Below, piece after piece: positions 36,241 through 48,060 of a stretch of DNA of 64,000 bases. Position 1 is the first letter of the stretch. Every line of letters starts with the position of its first letter. Location of the stretch: NCBI GenBank assembly GCA_016808115.1, contig JAEQBH010000896.1:80941-144940 (forward strand). Direction: 5' to 3'. The notes beneath the pieces were generated by a model that saw only the letters and a program-made list of their open reading frames with translations, made no database searches and was not told the DNA's origin. This stretch comes from Tetrastigma voinierianum. Lineage: Eukaryota > Streptophyta > Magnoliopsida > Vitales > Vitaceae. The position numbers and the translations under genes were made by a program.

Positions 36241-36660
36241 GATACTACCGGGGATAAAGTATCGGGCTTTCTCCCTCAAACATAACACAAATCCCGGTCT
36301 CAGGTAAGAAGTAAATCCTCCTACGACACAGCCACCGATGACTGTGTGCCGTCAACCAGTCCATTCTAAGGATGACATCAAACACCGATATGTCTATGAC
36401 CCTTAGGTCCACAGTGAGTATAATCCCGAAGATCTCTAACTCACAACCCTAACATATTAGATCCACACGCACCCTAGTTCCTAGGAGAGAGCTCACATAC
36501 CTAATTTTAATTTCCTTTCCAAGATCTCAATCTCTAAGCCCAAACTTTTCACACATGATGCAACAATCAACATGAATATGATTCACCCGAATTTAAACAA
36601 CACTCTTGTCAAGAAGTGTGAGAGTAGAAATGTACCCTGTATATCAGACTGATTTGCAAT
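36241..36660 (-). pseudogene. Aspartic protease of element C
   Basis: Between the gag zinc knuckle and RT, broken frames read VQGTFLLSHFLTRVLFKFG, then IVASCVKSLGLEIE and further a CLMSSLEW-like block. In this family VLFDSGASHSFI is expected; the catalytic Asp-Ser-Gly is not readable here (KFG then stop). The protease normally cuts Gag-Pol into working parts. Confidence 0.7.
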
Positions 36661-36699
36661 CACTGACAGACATCTGTGTACACGCCCGGTCCCTAAAGT

Positions 36700-37321
36700 C
36701 CCGGCCTCGACCCCTCACTCCATGCCCCGGCCCATGTCAGATGTCTCAAGGAATAGTGTGTGCTTGTGCAACACCCTAGGACTGAGCACGGCTCTGCCCA
36801 TGTCTAAGGGAGGAACAACCGCGTCTCGTGCATGTCCCACTAATGATTGGGATTGTGGTGTCCCATAACTCTTGGGTCCCCCTCTAAGGGCAACCCGCCT
36901 AAAGTGTCCAGGCTGGTAACAATGGAAACACGTTCTCTACCCTGACTGGCTAGGATCCCTGAAATGTCTCCCACCCCTGAATGATTGACCTTGGCCTTGG
37001 TCCTGTTGGCCACGACTCTGTTCCTAAGATCCGTGCGAAGCATAAGTATTTTGCTTCTTCCTAGAGCTAGAAGAAGATTGATTCTCCTTCCTCTTAGCAC
37101 TAACACCCATGTCACAGATGCTCTGTGTGTCATCCACTTCTCTTTCAATGGCCAAAGTTGTCCTAACCATCGAGTTCCCTCCTCCCATGTATGTCAGAGG
37201 ATAATGTGCCTGAAACCTCTTATTACTCGTCCTCACCGCCCACCGTTGCACTAGTTCGCGGCAAGTGGTAGTGTAGCTACGCCTTCGCTTCGCACAAATG
37301 ATGGCAACTCACGCCATGTAC
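36700..37321 (-). pseudogene. gag C-terminal part with zinc knuckle, element C
   Basis: Near 36.87-36.93 kb the minus strand reads CFHCYQPGHFRR, a CX2CX4H zinc knuckle; the last Cys position reads Ala, probably after a lost base. Upstream, 37251-37024 encodes RFQAHYPLTYMGGGNSM and VDDTQSICDMGVSAKRK, typical of the gag region before the knuckle. Gag is cut at 37322 by element D and resumes at 46703. Confidence 0.75.
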
Positions 37322-38836
37322 CGATTAGTGCCCAAAAGTGCTATTTTGAGTCCCATTCAAGATAGTTTTGAGTGCTGCGCGACTCAATCATAAGTGAATC
37401 GAGCCACTAACATGTGCAGTCACTTAAGACCACCCGATTCCATTTCGGGTTTGTTTTTGGTAATTTTGCGCTTTATGTCTTAGCCACAATTTCAAGTCTC
37501 GATGTCAAGTCAGGTCGAACGCCGAGGATTCACAAAGGATTTCACTAACCAAAATGAAGAAATGTGAAGTGGAATCGATGAAAGGGATGACGTGAAGGGC
37601 AAACAGAGGAAACTGCATTTTCACTATGCATTGCGGTAAAATTCTCGCAATCATATTAATATTCGTTAATCCTAGCTTAAATTTTCGCTTATGCAAAATT
37701 TTCGCTATTATGAAATTCCTCGCTTAGCCCAGCTTAAAATTATCGCTCACGTTTAAAATTTTGATTTTCGCTATCTCAGGATTTTCGCTACTAGCGAAAT
37801 TTCGCTAAAGATAGCAAAATTTCGAGCAAGAATAAATTCTTGCGATAAATAAATTGTCGCCTCTATTGTTTTCGGGATATGTTTTTGATTCCAAACGACC
37901 ACGCTTGATTAATTACTATGTTGTCCCTATTGTAATTTCATATTTTAGCCTTTTGTCATTTCAATACATCGGGGTTGATCATATAAGCTCCTCTACAACT
38001 TTTGTAACCCTAACTTTTCCATTTTATGCAAGTTTCAGCCTTTCATTTTAGGTTTTATTTTCGCTTCTTTCTCTCCTCTTTCTCTCATTTTCAATCGCCA
38101 AACACAATTCCCTCGAGGATGACAAACTCAAGGATGCTCGCAGCTCTCAAAGCCTTGAAGACGAGGGTTTAGCTTATTTAGGGCTACTGCAGTCGCCCCC
38201 TATGCTTTAAATGATGTGCATCGCATTTATATTCCAAACTTTTCCAAACTAGGGTTTAATGCTATTTAATGTCTTTCCTTTGGTCAATACTTGCCATGTT
38301 TTAGTGGTTCAAAGGCATTCTTAATTTAGATGCACTGACATTCTTAGATGTCATTTACGAGCCAATAAATGAGGTTAAATGCTAGGGTTTTAAACCGACC
38401 GGGACATTGAATGCTTAGTATTTGATCGACTCCAAATAGAGTGGGTTCTAGGTTAGGTTTCATAGCTAAACAAAGATCCGTTTTGGCTTTCAATTATATG
38501 TCATTTTCTTCCCTAATGCAGGAAATGACCCGAGGACATCAGAATACCCTTGTTATTAAGTTAGTGACCCAAGCCTTCAAGGTTACCATTTCACACTTTC
38601 ATTTGCCATTTTTACTGATCCTGCTGAACAACCAACTCCCCTGCTTAACTAAATCCACAAATCCAAACAAAAGCCTCACCATTTTCAAACATCAATGCGA
38701 ATTACCTGTGGGATGAAACCCATCCTCAGAGACCCGAATTCTAGACCGCTTATACCGCAAAGAGTTTGACACAGAGTAGAGGAGTATAGGAAACAAATAT
38801 CGTTGATTCCTGATCACTCTAAAGTGGCACTAATCA
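37322..38836 (+). repeat. 5' LTR of element D
   Basis: Starts CGATTAGTGCCCAAAAG (first base changed from T) and ends GGCACTAATCA directly before the primer site. Contains a palindrome AGCGAAATTTCGCT at 37793-37806 and a TATA-like ATATAAG at 37981-37987. Confidence 0.85.
37981..37987 (+). promoter_or_regulatory. TATA-like box in the D 5' LTR
   Basis: ATATAAG followed by CTCCTCTACAAC; the 3' LTR has TATATAAG at 45827-45834 followed by CCCCCTACAAC. Confidence 0.55.
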
Positions 38837-38838
38837 AA

Positions 38839-38851
38839 TGGCGCCGTTGTC
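38839..38851 (+). other. tRNA-Asp primer-binding site of element D
   Basis: TGGCGCCGTTGTC, one base off the tRNA-Asp complement TGGCGCCGTTGCC, two bases after the LTR. Confidence 0.85.
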
Positions 38852-39239
38852 AGATGGCGCCAAACTACTTGCGAGGAGTTGATATGTACTGTAATCCACA
38901 TTACAAGTGTCAAGTGACCTTCAATCCTTTTGAATTTCATTCGTTTGAACAATAAAGTTTTCTAGCGCTTACTACACTCGTTTTGCTTCATACAAATAAT
39001 TTTTTGTTTTGGGGATTTAACATCGACCCTTTTGGCAAGTTTTGTTAAGGTTTCGTTTGTGTCATTTGTGTAACAGGTTTAGCGCAAAGACCTGACAGAG
39101 GGATATCGTAGATTGTAAAGAGTGAGTGCACCACTTCGAGCAAGACTCAGAAATCGGGCAGCACAAAGGACCAAATGGATCCTCTACCCGAGGAACAACA
39201 AAGTCAACAAGCACCCCTATGAATCCAACAAAGATGTGT

Positions 39240-40690
39240 CGATGAGGGATCACATACACCTCCTGTGAGTTACAATTCTTCCTCGCATCATACCTCTCAC
39301 GAGGATGTAGCAGTTGGAGGACCCAACCTAGTGCCCCCGCTTCCCACATTTCATGGTATGGAGAATGAACCATATTCACACATACTGGATTTTGAGGAAG
39401 TATGCATAACTTTTAAGGAGTGGTATAACCGATATGGAATTGTCAAGCCAAGGCATTCCCATGAACCCTCAAGGACAAAGCCAAAATATGGCTCAACCCA
39501 CCGAGGTCGAACGATTAGAAATTGGGCCTATCTTCAAGCTAAATTTTTGAAGAAATTCCCAAGACAACCAAGACCACAATTGAAGAGATGTATCTACACT
39601 CTAGCATTCTACTTATGACAATGAGAAATTTACTGTCAGAGAGGCTCACGGAGACCACCAATTACAACCAAACTATACTGACAGATGATGCATAGTGAAT
39701 CATTTCTATAATGGTATGTCCCCGCCATGAAGCAACCGCTAGAAACCATGTGTGTAGGGTGATTTTTGAGCAAAAACTGGGACGAAGCCATGGATTTCTT
39801 GAATTATGTGGGCTGAAATTTCCAAGGCTCTGATGAACTCGAACTAAGGGAAATTGAAAAATGAAGCCTTCTCGACCCACCAAAGGGAGGCATTTATGCA
39901 CTTTCCAAGATATGGAAATGAAAGCAAGAATATCAACCCTAGCTTAGAAGATGGAAGAACTGGAAGGAAAAAGGCTCCAAGAAGTGCAAAGGGATCAGTA
40001 ATAATGATTGTGCCAACCCATGCATCAATTGTCAACCCACCGTCCATCCAGAGAACACTATCCTCGAATGCCCCTCGGTTGATTTCATGTCGAAGATGCT
40101 AATGCCGTGGCCACAAGCCACAACCAAATGCCCCAGATACGGGTAATACGTGACAATTCCAATTGGAAGAATCACCCCAATCTCTCCCGAAACCTAATCC
40201 CCGCCTACGTGCTCCCTGCGCCAAACAACAACTAAGCCTCATCTCAACTACACCATCATCATCCTCTCTCCCCGCCAACAAGCCATATTGAATTCGAGCA
40301 AGGTGGCAGGCAATTTTTGCGGAAGAACAAAGGGGATCAACGTGAAATTGGCACAAAGAATTGACATCGTAGAAAGTACATTGAACAAAAGAATGGGACG
40401 GGCTTGAAAGCAACCTTAATCGTAAAATCGATAACCTGGGCGTATTCAATCACAAAGATCAACAACCTGCTGGAGGTACAGGAGAGAGGAAGGTTCCCTT
40501 CCCAAACATTGCCAAATCCAAAAAGAGTCCATGAGGTAGGTTCGTCCAGCAATTTAGGGATAGATGAAGTGAAAGCTATCATCACTCTGAGGAGTGGAAA
40601 AGAGACAGCAAATCAAAGGCCCATAACTCCAGCCAAGAAACATGCAATGAAAAGGAAGCCAGCCTAAAGGGTAATAACTGGTGAAGATCC
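39240..40690 (+). pseudogene. gag of element D
   Basis: The frame at 39265-39618 contains GGPNLVPPLPTFHGMENEPY, then DFEEVCITF, the start of the Athila-type Gag capsid domain. After frame changes come KAKIWLN and YLQAKFLKKFP (near 39.48-39.56 kb). The C-terminal linker is EEQ...QRID.VEST.LNKRM (40.32-40.40 kb). The frame at 40404-40667 gives KINNLLEVQERGRFPSQ, VHEVGSSSNLG and AIITLRSGKE, the conserved bridge to protease. Gag forms the virus-like particle. Many stops and indels; not functional as written. Confidence 0.85.
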
Positions 40691-40979
40691 AAAGAAGAAA
40701 AGCATGCCCCTCCATTTCCCTGCCACTACGAGGCAAGAAAAAATCCTAAACCAAGCTGAAATTGGGAGGTGCTACGCGCGAAGGTAAATGATTCCACGTC
40801 GACATGACGGCTAGTGTCCCAACCTATGCAAAGTTCTCAAGGACCTCGCAGTAATGGGCCAAGAAAGGCAAGGTATTGAAAAGAAAGCCTTCTAACCGAA
40901 AGTCGCTGCTATAATCCAGCAAGACCCTAGTCAAACATACAAGGATCCGTGGATCCCACAATTTCGCCAACATCGTGGA

Positions 40980-41345
40980 GCATGCACAGCTAATCGTTAG
41001 ATTTCAAGCTGTAAAACTCACGCTTGCTCAATGTATAAGCGCTAGGGTTTAGGAGCTTCAAACCTACTAACATCACTTTGTCATCAGGTTGATCGACGCT
41101 GAAAATTCCTAAGGGAATAGTTGAGGATGTCTTAGAAGGTGGACAAATTCTACTACCAAGACTTTGTAGTGCTTGATACCGAGCCAATAGGCAAACGGGG
41201 CCTGGGCAATCATGTGCCAATTATCCCGGGAAGACCATTTTTGGCCACGCTAATGCAATCATCAATTGCCGAATGGAAATATATACCACATTTGGCAACA
41301 TGACATTGGAGCTCAATATTTCACTTGAGTAACAAGCACAAACTA
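40980..41345 (+). pseudogene. Protease C-terminal remnant of element D
   Basis: Short blocks in changing frames: LKIPKGIVEDVL (near 41.10 kb), an FVVLDTEP-like stretch (41.16 kb), then VPIIPGRPFLAT (41.22 kb) and FGNMTLELN (41.29 kb). These follow the usual order of the Athila/Tat aspartic protease. The catalytic part is not readable. No reverse transcriptase follows. Confidence 0.75.
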
Positions 41346-41889
41346 GTGGAAAATGGCAATCAAGGGAGTAATGAAGTTTGCTCAGTTGGCCCAAATGCAG
41401 AGAAGCCAAATGTCCATAAATTACACGACCGCTAAGGAAATGAAATAATTTGTGGAGGATTGAATGTTTTAGTCATTCCCGCAGAAAATAATTAGCCCTC
41501 CAAAATCACCCAAAGAGAAGAAAATAAGAATGGACTAAGCATGAGTCTGAAGACAAGCCACTCGTCAGGGTTAAGGAGCCCTCCTCGACCTCCATGAGTA
41601 AATTCCATGAAATTGAGTCGGTTCGGTGTCCACCAAACCAAACTCAAGTAAACTTAAAATTTTTTGGTTTTTGTTTAAAATCGGTCAATTTTATAGTATG
41701 CTATTTTTTAGTAACTTTCCTTTTAGTAGCTTAATTTCTTAATTTTATTTTATCTTTTATTCCAGTTTATGTTAAAATAATAATTATTTTTATTTTTGCT
41801 TTTAATCGCTTCTAAATCAAATTTTATTTTTATTTGCATGAATCTCGCTTTAAGTAAGAATTTCACATTGTAGCTTAAATTAGCTCTCA

Positions 41890-43850
41890 CTGGTCTTTCC
41901 ACACTCTACCTACTCCCATGTGGAGGAGGGGGCCTCATTTTCAGCCTACATTTCCACCAAATTTCCTAAATTCCTCCCTTGCCGTGAGCCATCCAAAGGC
42001 CCAAGCCCAGTCCCCGCCCTTGCCTCCTCCCCCTGTCGTGCCCCTCGTCTCTCGCCTCCCGTCGCCGCGCGAGTGCTCCATGCCCGCTCCGAGCCGAGCC
42101 CCGGGCTAGCCCCGCACCGCCCACAACCTCGAGCATGCAGGGGCCGGTGAGCCGCGCAGGCTCGAGCCCCCACCGCCGTAGCCGACGCCAGCCGCCCTCA
42201 AGCCACTGCCGAGGTCGCAGCCGCCCCGTGCACTGGGCCCGAGCCTCTCCGCCGCTTAGTCCAACCGAGCCCCGGTCCAAATTCGAGTGGAGCGCTGCAG
42301 AAGCCAGACCGCCACTCCTGCAATGTGCACCCCGTCCGCCCTATAGCTCTCCGACTACGCATACGGTCCGTGACCGGGTGAGCCACCGTCCGACCTAGTG
42401 GTCACCTGAGGAGCCAGCACTCAACAACAGCAGTGGTCCATTCTGCCTTCATACGTATACACATCAGAGGCCCCACCGTCACCTTGAGGAGTCTCAGATT
42501 CCTGAGGTATCAGACTAGATGGGACCCCTGTCCCTTCCCAAGGTCTCGTAGAGATCACTAGGAGGGCCCCGCCCTCCAAGCGGCACACTCAGCCCGGAGT
42601 CCTGATGATCCCCGCCCCGCCCATCACCTTCAAAGCAGAGGAGAGCTCATCGCCCCATCTATCACCAGCCTCAAGGATTAGCGCCATTATCTACGAGACC
42701 CCGAATGGAACGGATCTCGCGCGATGGGAGACTCGACAGTCATTCTACGATGTACCAAGACACCGCCGACCCCGATCTGGGAGACTCCATGAGGTCGGGA
42801 CCACGCAGGACTCCCCGTCGCCGCTCAGACACCGCGACGCCCACATCCCTGCAGCCCGCCCACCACTCCATGACTTCCCGGAGTGCCGAGTCCTCGCTGA
42901 GTCCGATCCACCATCGATGATCGTCCGAGTACCCGAGCCGCGGACATTTCAGCCGCTTCGGCCCGCCAAGAGAGCCGGCTAATCTGGAGGTTACAGAGTG
43001 GCCCCACGATCGCAGAGAGATGGTCCACTGGTCTCGCAGATACCTTCACACGGACCAGACTTATGCCCTTCCGTCTCGCATGATCTCCTCGACCACCTCG
43101 CTCTGCACTGGGCCTTGTTTCGTCGCAAGACTACGCACGTAGGGAGCCATACTCGAGGCCCTCAGACCGATCTCGTGAGGGATTATGGTTCGGGCCCCTC
43201 CGAAATGGGGGTCTTGACCGCCCTACCGCACTTCGAGGATAAGGTCCATCGCAAGGGCCCGCCCGGTTTCTGGGGTTTACTATCATTTGATGTCGCATTA
43301 GCCGAGCCAAATCCTAGAGCATCCGGATTCCCTGAGGAGCCCTCGTGACGAGAGGAGGATTACCGCACTCGTGTCTTGTCTATGGAGCAATCATCGACCA
43401 TGCCGCGATCCTCTTTGTCTCCAAAGAACAGGATCAGAGGAGGTACCAGACGAGATAGCGTAGAGGACCCCCTAGGCGAGGATCCCGTCTTCGAAAGAGG
43501 AGGCAGGTGGAGAGGAGCCCAGCTTCATGATTTATCTCCTCCGGTCTCCACCTCCACCTCCTCCGCCCCGCCCGCCGACATCAGTTTGCCCTTCATCTAC
43601 AAATACAAAGATTCTTCTCTGAGCATGTTCAAAGCCGCCCCGAGGGAGCCTTGTCACACATGGATGTCATTCCCGCGCCGCCTTGCTACCACACAAAGGC
43701 CGGCCGACCTGGCTCACTCGAGCCGAGGCCACACCATAGAGCTACGCCCATGCCATGCTTCACGTGATCATGAGCCACCCCTACCTCCCGCTCGAGCCTC
43801 CACACATCGAGATCACCCACAACAGTTGTTCTCCTTAGACATGTGCTAGC
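41890..43850 (+). other. GC-rich block with Pro/Arg/Ser-rich frames in element D
   Basis: Base composition changes sharply to GC-rich in an AT-rich neighbourhood. Open frames occur on both strands (on +, 41918-42109, 42605-42982, 42998-43348 and 43376-43849). The largest, 157 aa, is rich in Ser, Pro and Arg and matches nothing I know. It occupies the place of the third ORF of Athila-like elements and may be a ruined version or captured DNA. High GC raises the chance of random open frames, so I do not call a gene. Confidence 0.45.
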
Positions 43851-44476
43851 AAAGAACAAGAGCTAGCTCAGATCCACCAAAGACATCCATCACCACCCCG
43901 AGTGAGGTGGTCACACTCATTTCTCTAGCTTTCCTATCCAAACAGGCATGTTTATACTTCGTCGGGAGGAAAAGGTGTAGTTGGGAGTGTCTTCTATCAT
44001 GTTTTGTACTGCTTTTTGTTTTTTATCAACCGCCTACTCATTTTGTATAGATTCATGTATTAGCCAATAGTAGTAAAGGATACTTTTGTTATGTTTAGCT
44101 TATACTAACTGCTTTATTAGCTATTTCGTTATATCAAAAGCTTTATAGCATTATTTACAGTTTACTACACTTTTGCAAATCACTTTTGTTCCTACATTTC
44201 GTGTTTCTACTCTTGCCTTTAGTTGAAGAATTGAAGCCCTGTATGTTACCTTAATGATAGAACAACTCCATGCATGATTTAGTTTTTGGTCAATTGAAGT
44301 TCCAGTATATTCAACCTTGAACATTCCCCTTAGCTAATTCACACGCACACCGATTGTATCAATAGGTTTATAGTTTTTATAAATTCTTTTCACTTCTGGC
44401 AAAGCTGGCCTTAGATTCAAGGGATGACCCATAATAGGTTTGCGTTACTCCATGGCGAAGACCAATGGTCTTCAAA

Positions 44477-44533
44477 ATGAAAAAGAAAATAAAAAAGCAA
44501 AAAGAAAAAGAAAAGAAGAAAGAATAATAAAGC
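44477..44533 (+). repeat. Polypurine tract upstream of the D 3'-UTR motif
   Basis: Nearly pure A/G run about 670-720 bp before the 3' LTR, in the same relative place as in E and F. Confidence 0.7.
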
Positions 44534-44602
44534 CGTGGACGCTGGCTTTTGAAACCCAACACTATTCCGAGGGGTATATGGCGAAGCCTTTAAAGCCCGA
44601 TG

Positions 44603-44616
44603 CCCTAAGCCTTAAT
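44603..44616 (+). other. Conserved 3'-UTR motif (D copy 1)
   Basis: CCCTAAGCCTTAAT followed by CGGGTCGGGAGTCATCGA. Confidence 0.6.
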
Positions 44617-44747
44617 CGGGTCGGGAGTCATCGACTTAGTGTTCTACACTGTGGACGGGTAGAGCTTAAATGTGTCAGAGTGCCACTCGAAGCCTAAGTC
44701 CGGGTGAAGCCTCACAGAGTTTCAGGTCATGATCCTTTCGCTTGATG

Positions 44748-44761
44748 CCCTAAAACTTAAT
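44748..44761 (+). other. Conserved 3'-UTR motif (D copy 2)
   Basis: CCCTAAAACTTAAT followed by CGTCAGGAGTCATC; a second, slightly changed copy 145 bp after the first. Confidence 0.55.
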
Positions 44762-45199
44762 CGTCAGGAGTCATCTATGACCGCTACACCTTACCCTTTG
44801 GTGAAGTCGGTTTTTGTGCATTGCAATCTCACATTGCAATTAAGAAATAAATAAAGAGTAACTAGTCCTATTCGTGTCGGGTCAACAAATTTCTAAAGGC
44901 CATGGTTAGCTAGGTCGGGGGAGGGAATAGCTTTGCAATTTATCGCTCAAGTCGGTTACTTTAGGAACAATTAGATTTTGTGGAAGTTCGTGCTGACTTC
45001 CCCTGGAACCGATGTTGCCTTAAAGCTATTTCTTATATGGTTTTGCCTTCATATCGATTTCAGACAGGTGTAAAATTGTTCATTTTAGCGTAGCTCTATC
45101 TCAGACATACACTTTTGAACCTGTGATACACTTTTGTAAAAGCACGATGCATACCTTATTGTTTTACTGTTAAGGGACTAGCAACGTGTCGGTTGGGTG

Positions 45200-46702
45200 T
45201 GATTATGCCCAAAAGTGCACTCAGTCCTATTCAAGATGTTTCAGTAATTTTCATGTACTAATCATATGAATTTGAGCCAATTAACATGTGCAGTCACTTA
45301 GTACCACCGATTCCATTCTTCGAGTTTGTTTTGGTAATTTTGCGCCAGATGCCTCACCAATACCTCAAGTCTGATATCAAGTCAAGGTGTCAATGTCGAG
45401 GATTCACAAGTGATTTCACCAACAAAAATGAAGAAATGTAGTTGAATTGATGAAAGGATGACTTAGCTGGCAAACAGAGGAAACCGCATTTTCGCCATGC
45501 ATTGCGAAAATTTCTCAATCATAGCGAATATTTTCGTGAATCCTAGCCAAATTTTCATGCAAAATTTCGCTTGTTAGCGAAATTTCGCCAGCCTTAAATG
45601 AAAAATTATCGCTCATCATGGTAAATTTTGATTTCGCTATTCAGGATTACTTTCGCTAGCTTAGCGAAATTCTCGAAGATAGCGAAATTCCCCGCATAAT
45701 AAATCGTCATCAAAGAGCTTTGATGTTTTTGATTCCAAACGTAATTAATGCTTTGATTAATTACCATTTTGTCCCTATCAGACTTCATATCAGAGGCCTT
45801 TTTGTCATTTCACACATCAAGTTGACTATATAAGCCCCCTACAACTTTTGTAACCCTAACTTTTCCATTTTATGCAAGTTTCCCACAAATTTTTCATTTT
45901 AGGTTTTATTACTTCTTTCTCTCCTTCTCTTTTCTTCCTTTCATTTTCTCTATTACTAAACACACTCTCTTTGAGGATGACAACTTCATATGCTCTGCTG
46001 CTTCTCTCAAAGCCTTGAAGTTATGAGGGTTGCTACTTAATAGGCTACTCAGGTTGTCTCATGTTTAAATGATACTGGTGTACTGCATTTATGGCTCCAA
46101 ACTTTCCAAACTAGGGTTTAATGCTATTTAATCGTCTTTCCTTTGGTCAATACTTCATGCTTTTCTTGGTTCAAAGTGGCATTCTTAATAAAAGTTGGGA
46201 TGTAATCACATCTCTTTAGATGTCATTTACGCCATTGAAATGAGGTTAAATGCTGTGGTTTTAAACTGATTGATATTGAATGTTAGATTTGATTGGATTC
46301 CAATAGATGGTTCTGTGGTTGTGCCTCATAACCTAAACAAAGATCCGGTTTTGGCTTTGACTATATGTCATTTGCCCTAATGCGAGGAAATGACCCTGAG
46401 GACACTGTAATACCCCTTGTTATTAAGCTAGTGACCCAAGCCTTCAAGGTTACCATTTCACACTTTCATTTAAGCTATTTCAGTTATCCAGTGAACAACC
46501 AACTCCCCTGTTTTTAACCAAATCCACAAATCCAAACAAAAGCCTCACCATTTTCAAACATCAATGCTAATCATTCGTGGGATGAAAAACCATCCCCCGT
46601 GTTCGACCCAGATCTCGCTTACGCAGAGTCAGACTACCATAGCAGAGGAGTATAGGAAAAAAATATTGTTGATTCCGGATCACCCTACCGTGTCACGAAT
46701 CA
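45200..46702 (+). repeat. 3' LTR of element D
   Basis: Starts TGATTATGCCCAAAAGTG after GGTTGGGTG and ends CGAATCA. Contains TATATAAG at 45827-45834 and AGCGAAATTTCGCC at 45576-45589. Confidence 0.85.
45827..45834 (+). promoter_or_regulatory. TATA box in the D 3' LTR
   Basis: TATATAAG, aligned with 37981-37987 in the 5' LTR. Confidence 0.6.
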
Positions 46703-46900
46703 TAGCCTCTATAGAGGCCTGTGGGTCAAACACAGGTGGTGGTTGGCTATTGCCTCATAGACAACCTCTATGTCCTCGCCCTCGACTTTCCATCTACACA
46801 CATCAAATGGAAAAATCGAAATTTCATTTTCTTATTCATACTGCATAAAGCCAAACACTAGAAAATACGCTCTCGAATCCCTAAGGTTGGTGTTCTCTAA
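46703..46900 (-). pseudogene. gag N-terminal fragment of element C
   Basis: Just right of element D the minus strand reads SQPPPVFDPQASIEA, a Pro/Gln-rich start of the sort seen in chromovirus Gag. A MNKKMKFRF-like start lies further right. Frame breaks prevent assigning a start codon. Confidence 0.45.
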
Positions 46901-47268
46901 CCTATGTTCACTTTTCCTATATACATCATACCACATATATTTTCACTTGAATTTGTAACACATAATTACGCAAATCACAAACATGGAACACACATCGTGA
47001 GCACAACATGGAACACAATGGCGTGGTCTAAACCCGTCCCATAAAATCCCCAGTAATCACCGCCTAGACCGATACCAAACCAGGACGCTAGCATCGCATG
47101 CAATGAGCACCAGGGTAATCATAAACCTAAGCCCTAACACCAAGCCATACCAAGTCAGTGGATGCTTCAGACCGAACATTGAGTTCCAAGTAAGTCACAT
47201 ACCTTATCCTTGAAACCTAGCTGTTGTGGATATCCAAATCCAAGCTTCCTACGTAATCGTTTACCTAA
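46901..47268 (-). other. Leader region of element C
   Basis: Untranslated leader between gag and the primer site; I see no coding or repeats in it. Confidence 0.5.
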
Positions 47269-47280
47269 GCTCTGATACCA
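47269..47280 (-). other. tRNA-iMet primer-binding site of element C
   Basis: GCTCTGATACCA on plus is TGGTATCAGAGC on the sense strand, matching initiator tRNA-Met. Three bases separate it from the LTR. Confidence 0.9.
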
Positions 47281-47283
47281 AGC

Positions 47284-48060
47284 TATGACGCCCCAATTTT
47301 CGGGGGTCCCATTGACAACTCGTCAACCCACGAAATTTCTATCTTAGGTCATGTCAGACTCAAGTCTCATACCGAATGGTACTAACAACCCGTGACATCG
47401 AGTTACTCCCGACACCACTTCCATACGTCTCTTCATCGGGACCTATTCATTCATATTTAAATCTAAAATATGAAAAGAAGACAATTAATTACAGTCTGTA
47501 AGGGTTCGATCATGGCCCTTTTACCATAATTACATACCTAACTATTCATACTATAGTCCAAAAGAATTTTATCAAAATTCTTTTATACAAATATTTTTAC
47601 AAAATTACTAAAGAGCCACATGTCTTGCCCCTCCTTCACACCACGCCTCATTTCTGAGCGTCATCTCTATGTACACTCCCGTACCTGTGTTGGTCCCACG
47701 ATCTGGTGAGCAAAAAAGCCCAAGAGACAACAATTCCCATACATACTTCCCACCTATGCAATATGTAATGGCACACCACACATCTGGCAAAACAAGCATG
47801 TTCCTACTCCGAATTACATGTCATGGATGAGAATGTGACTACCCTATCCCATGTCCCGAGTCCTCACCCCACTCCTCACACATGCATATGTCGAGTGAAA
47901 CCGAACCCGCCATTACGCTCCATCAATGGCCATTTTTCAAAACAAAGCTTTGCTTTGTGAAATCAAAATCCATCGACTCGGCTCCATATCAACTTGCATT
48001 TCCCCAAGTTCCTCGTGTGTTTATGCATTTGTGGACTACTTCGATTTTCTAAGCCACCAC
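47284..48060 (-). repeat. 5' LTR of element C, truncated
   Basis: Starts TATGACGCCCC next to the primer site. The first ~260 bp align with 23021-23290; beyond that similarity is weak by eye. Somewhere near 48.05-48.09 kb the sequence becomes family A leader, so most of this LTR is absent. Confidence 0.65.

Larger units (their letters stand above)
37322..46702 (+). mobile_element. Element D: Athila/Tat-related non-autonomous retrotransposon
   Basis: LTRs of 1515 and 1503 bp flank 6.36 kb. The primer site matches tRNA-Asp. Coding remnants are gag and the end of protease; RT, RNase H and integrase are absent and a GC-rich block follows instead. LTR ends match B, E and F, but the body of the LTR (AGCGAAA palindromes) is closest to F. 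The flanking five bases (TGTAC and TAGCC) do not match, so the target duplication is decayed or misread. C's gag sequence lies on both sides, supporting nesting. Confidence 0.85.
23021..48060 (-). mobile_element. Element C: Tekay/Del-like chromovirus with two nested insertions
   Basis: Reading on -, from right: truncated 5' LTR (47284-48060), tRNA-iMet primer site (47269-47280), leader, gag start, [element D], gag zinc knuckle, protease, reverse transcriptase/RNase H, integrase, polypurine tract (33487-33500) and 3' LTR (33486 to 23021, holding element B). The left edge at 23021 interrupts a copia leader, so it is a genuine insertion boundary. The right edge is not intact: family A sequence takes over near 48.06 kb. 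All coding is broken. Confidence 0.8.

Noticed and set aside
42605..42982. GC-rich plus-strand frames as host genes
   Set aside because: High GC lowers stop frequency on both strands, overlapping frames are equally open, and no domain is visible.
37322..46702. Exact 5-bp target duplication for element D
   Set aside because: Flanks TGTAC and TAGCC do not match; nesting is instead supported by gag sequence of C on both sides.
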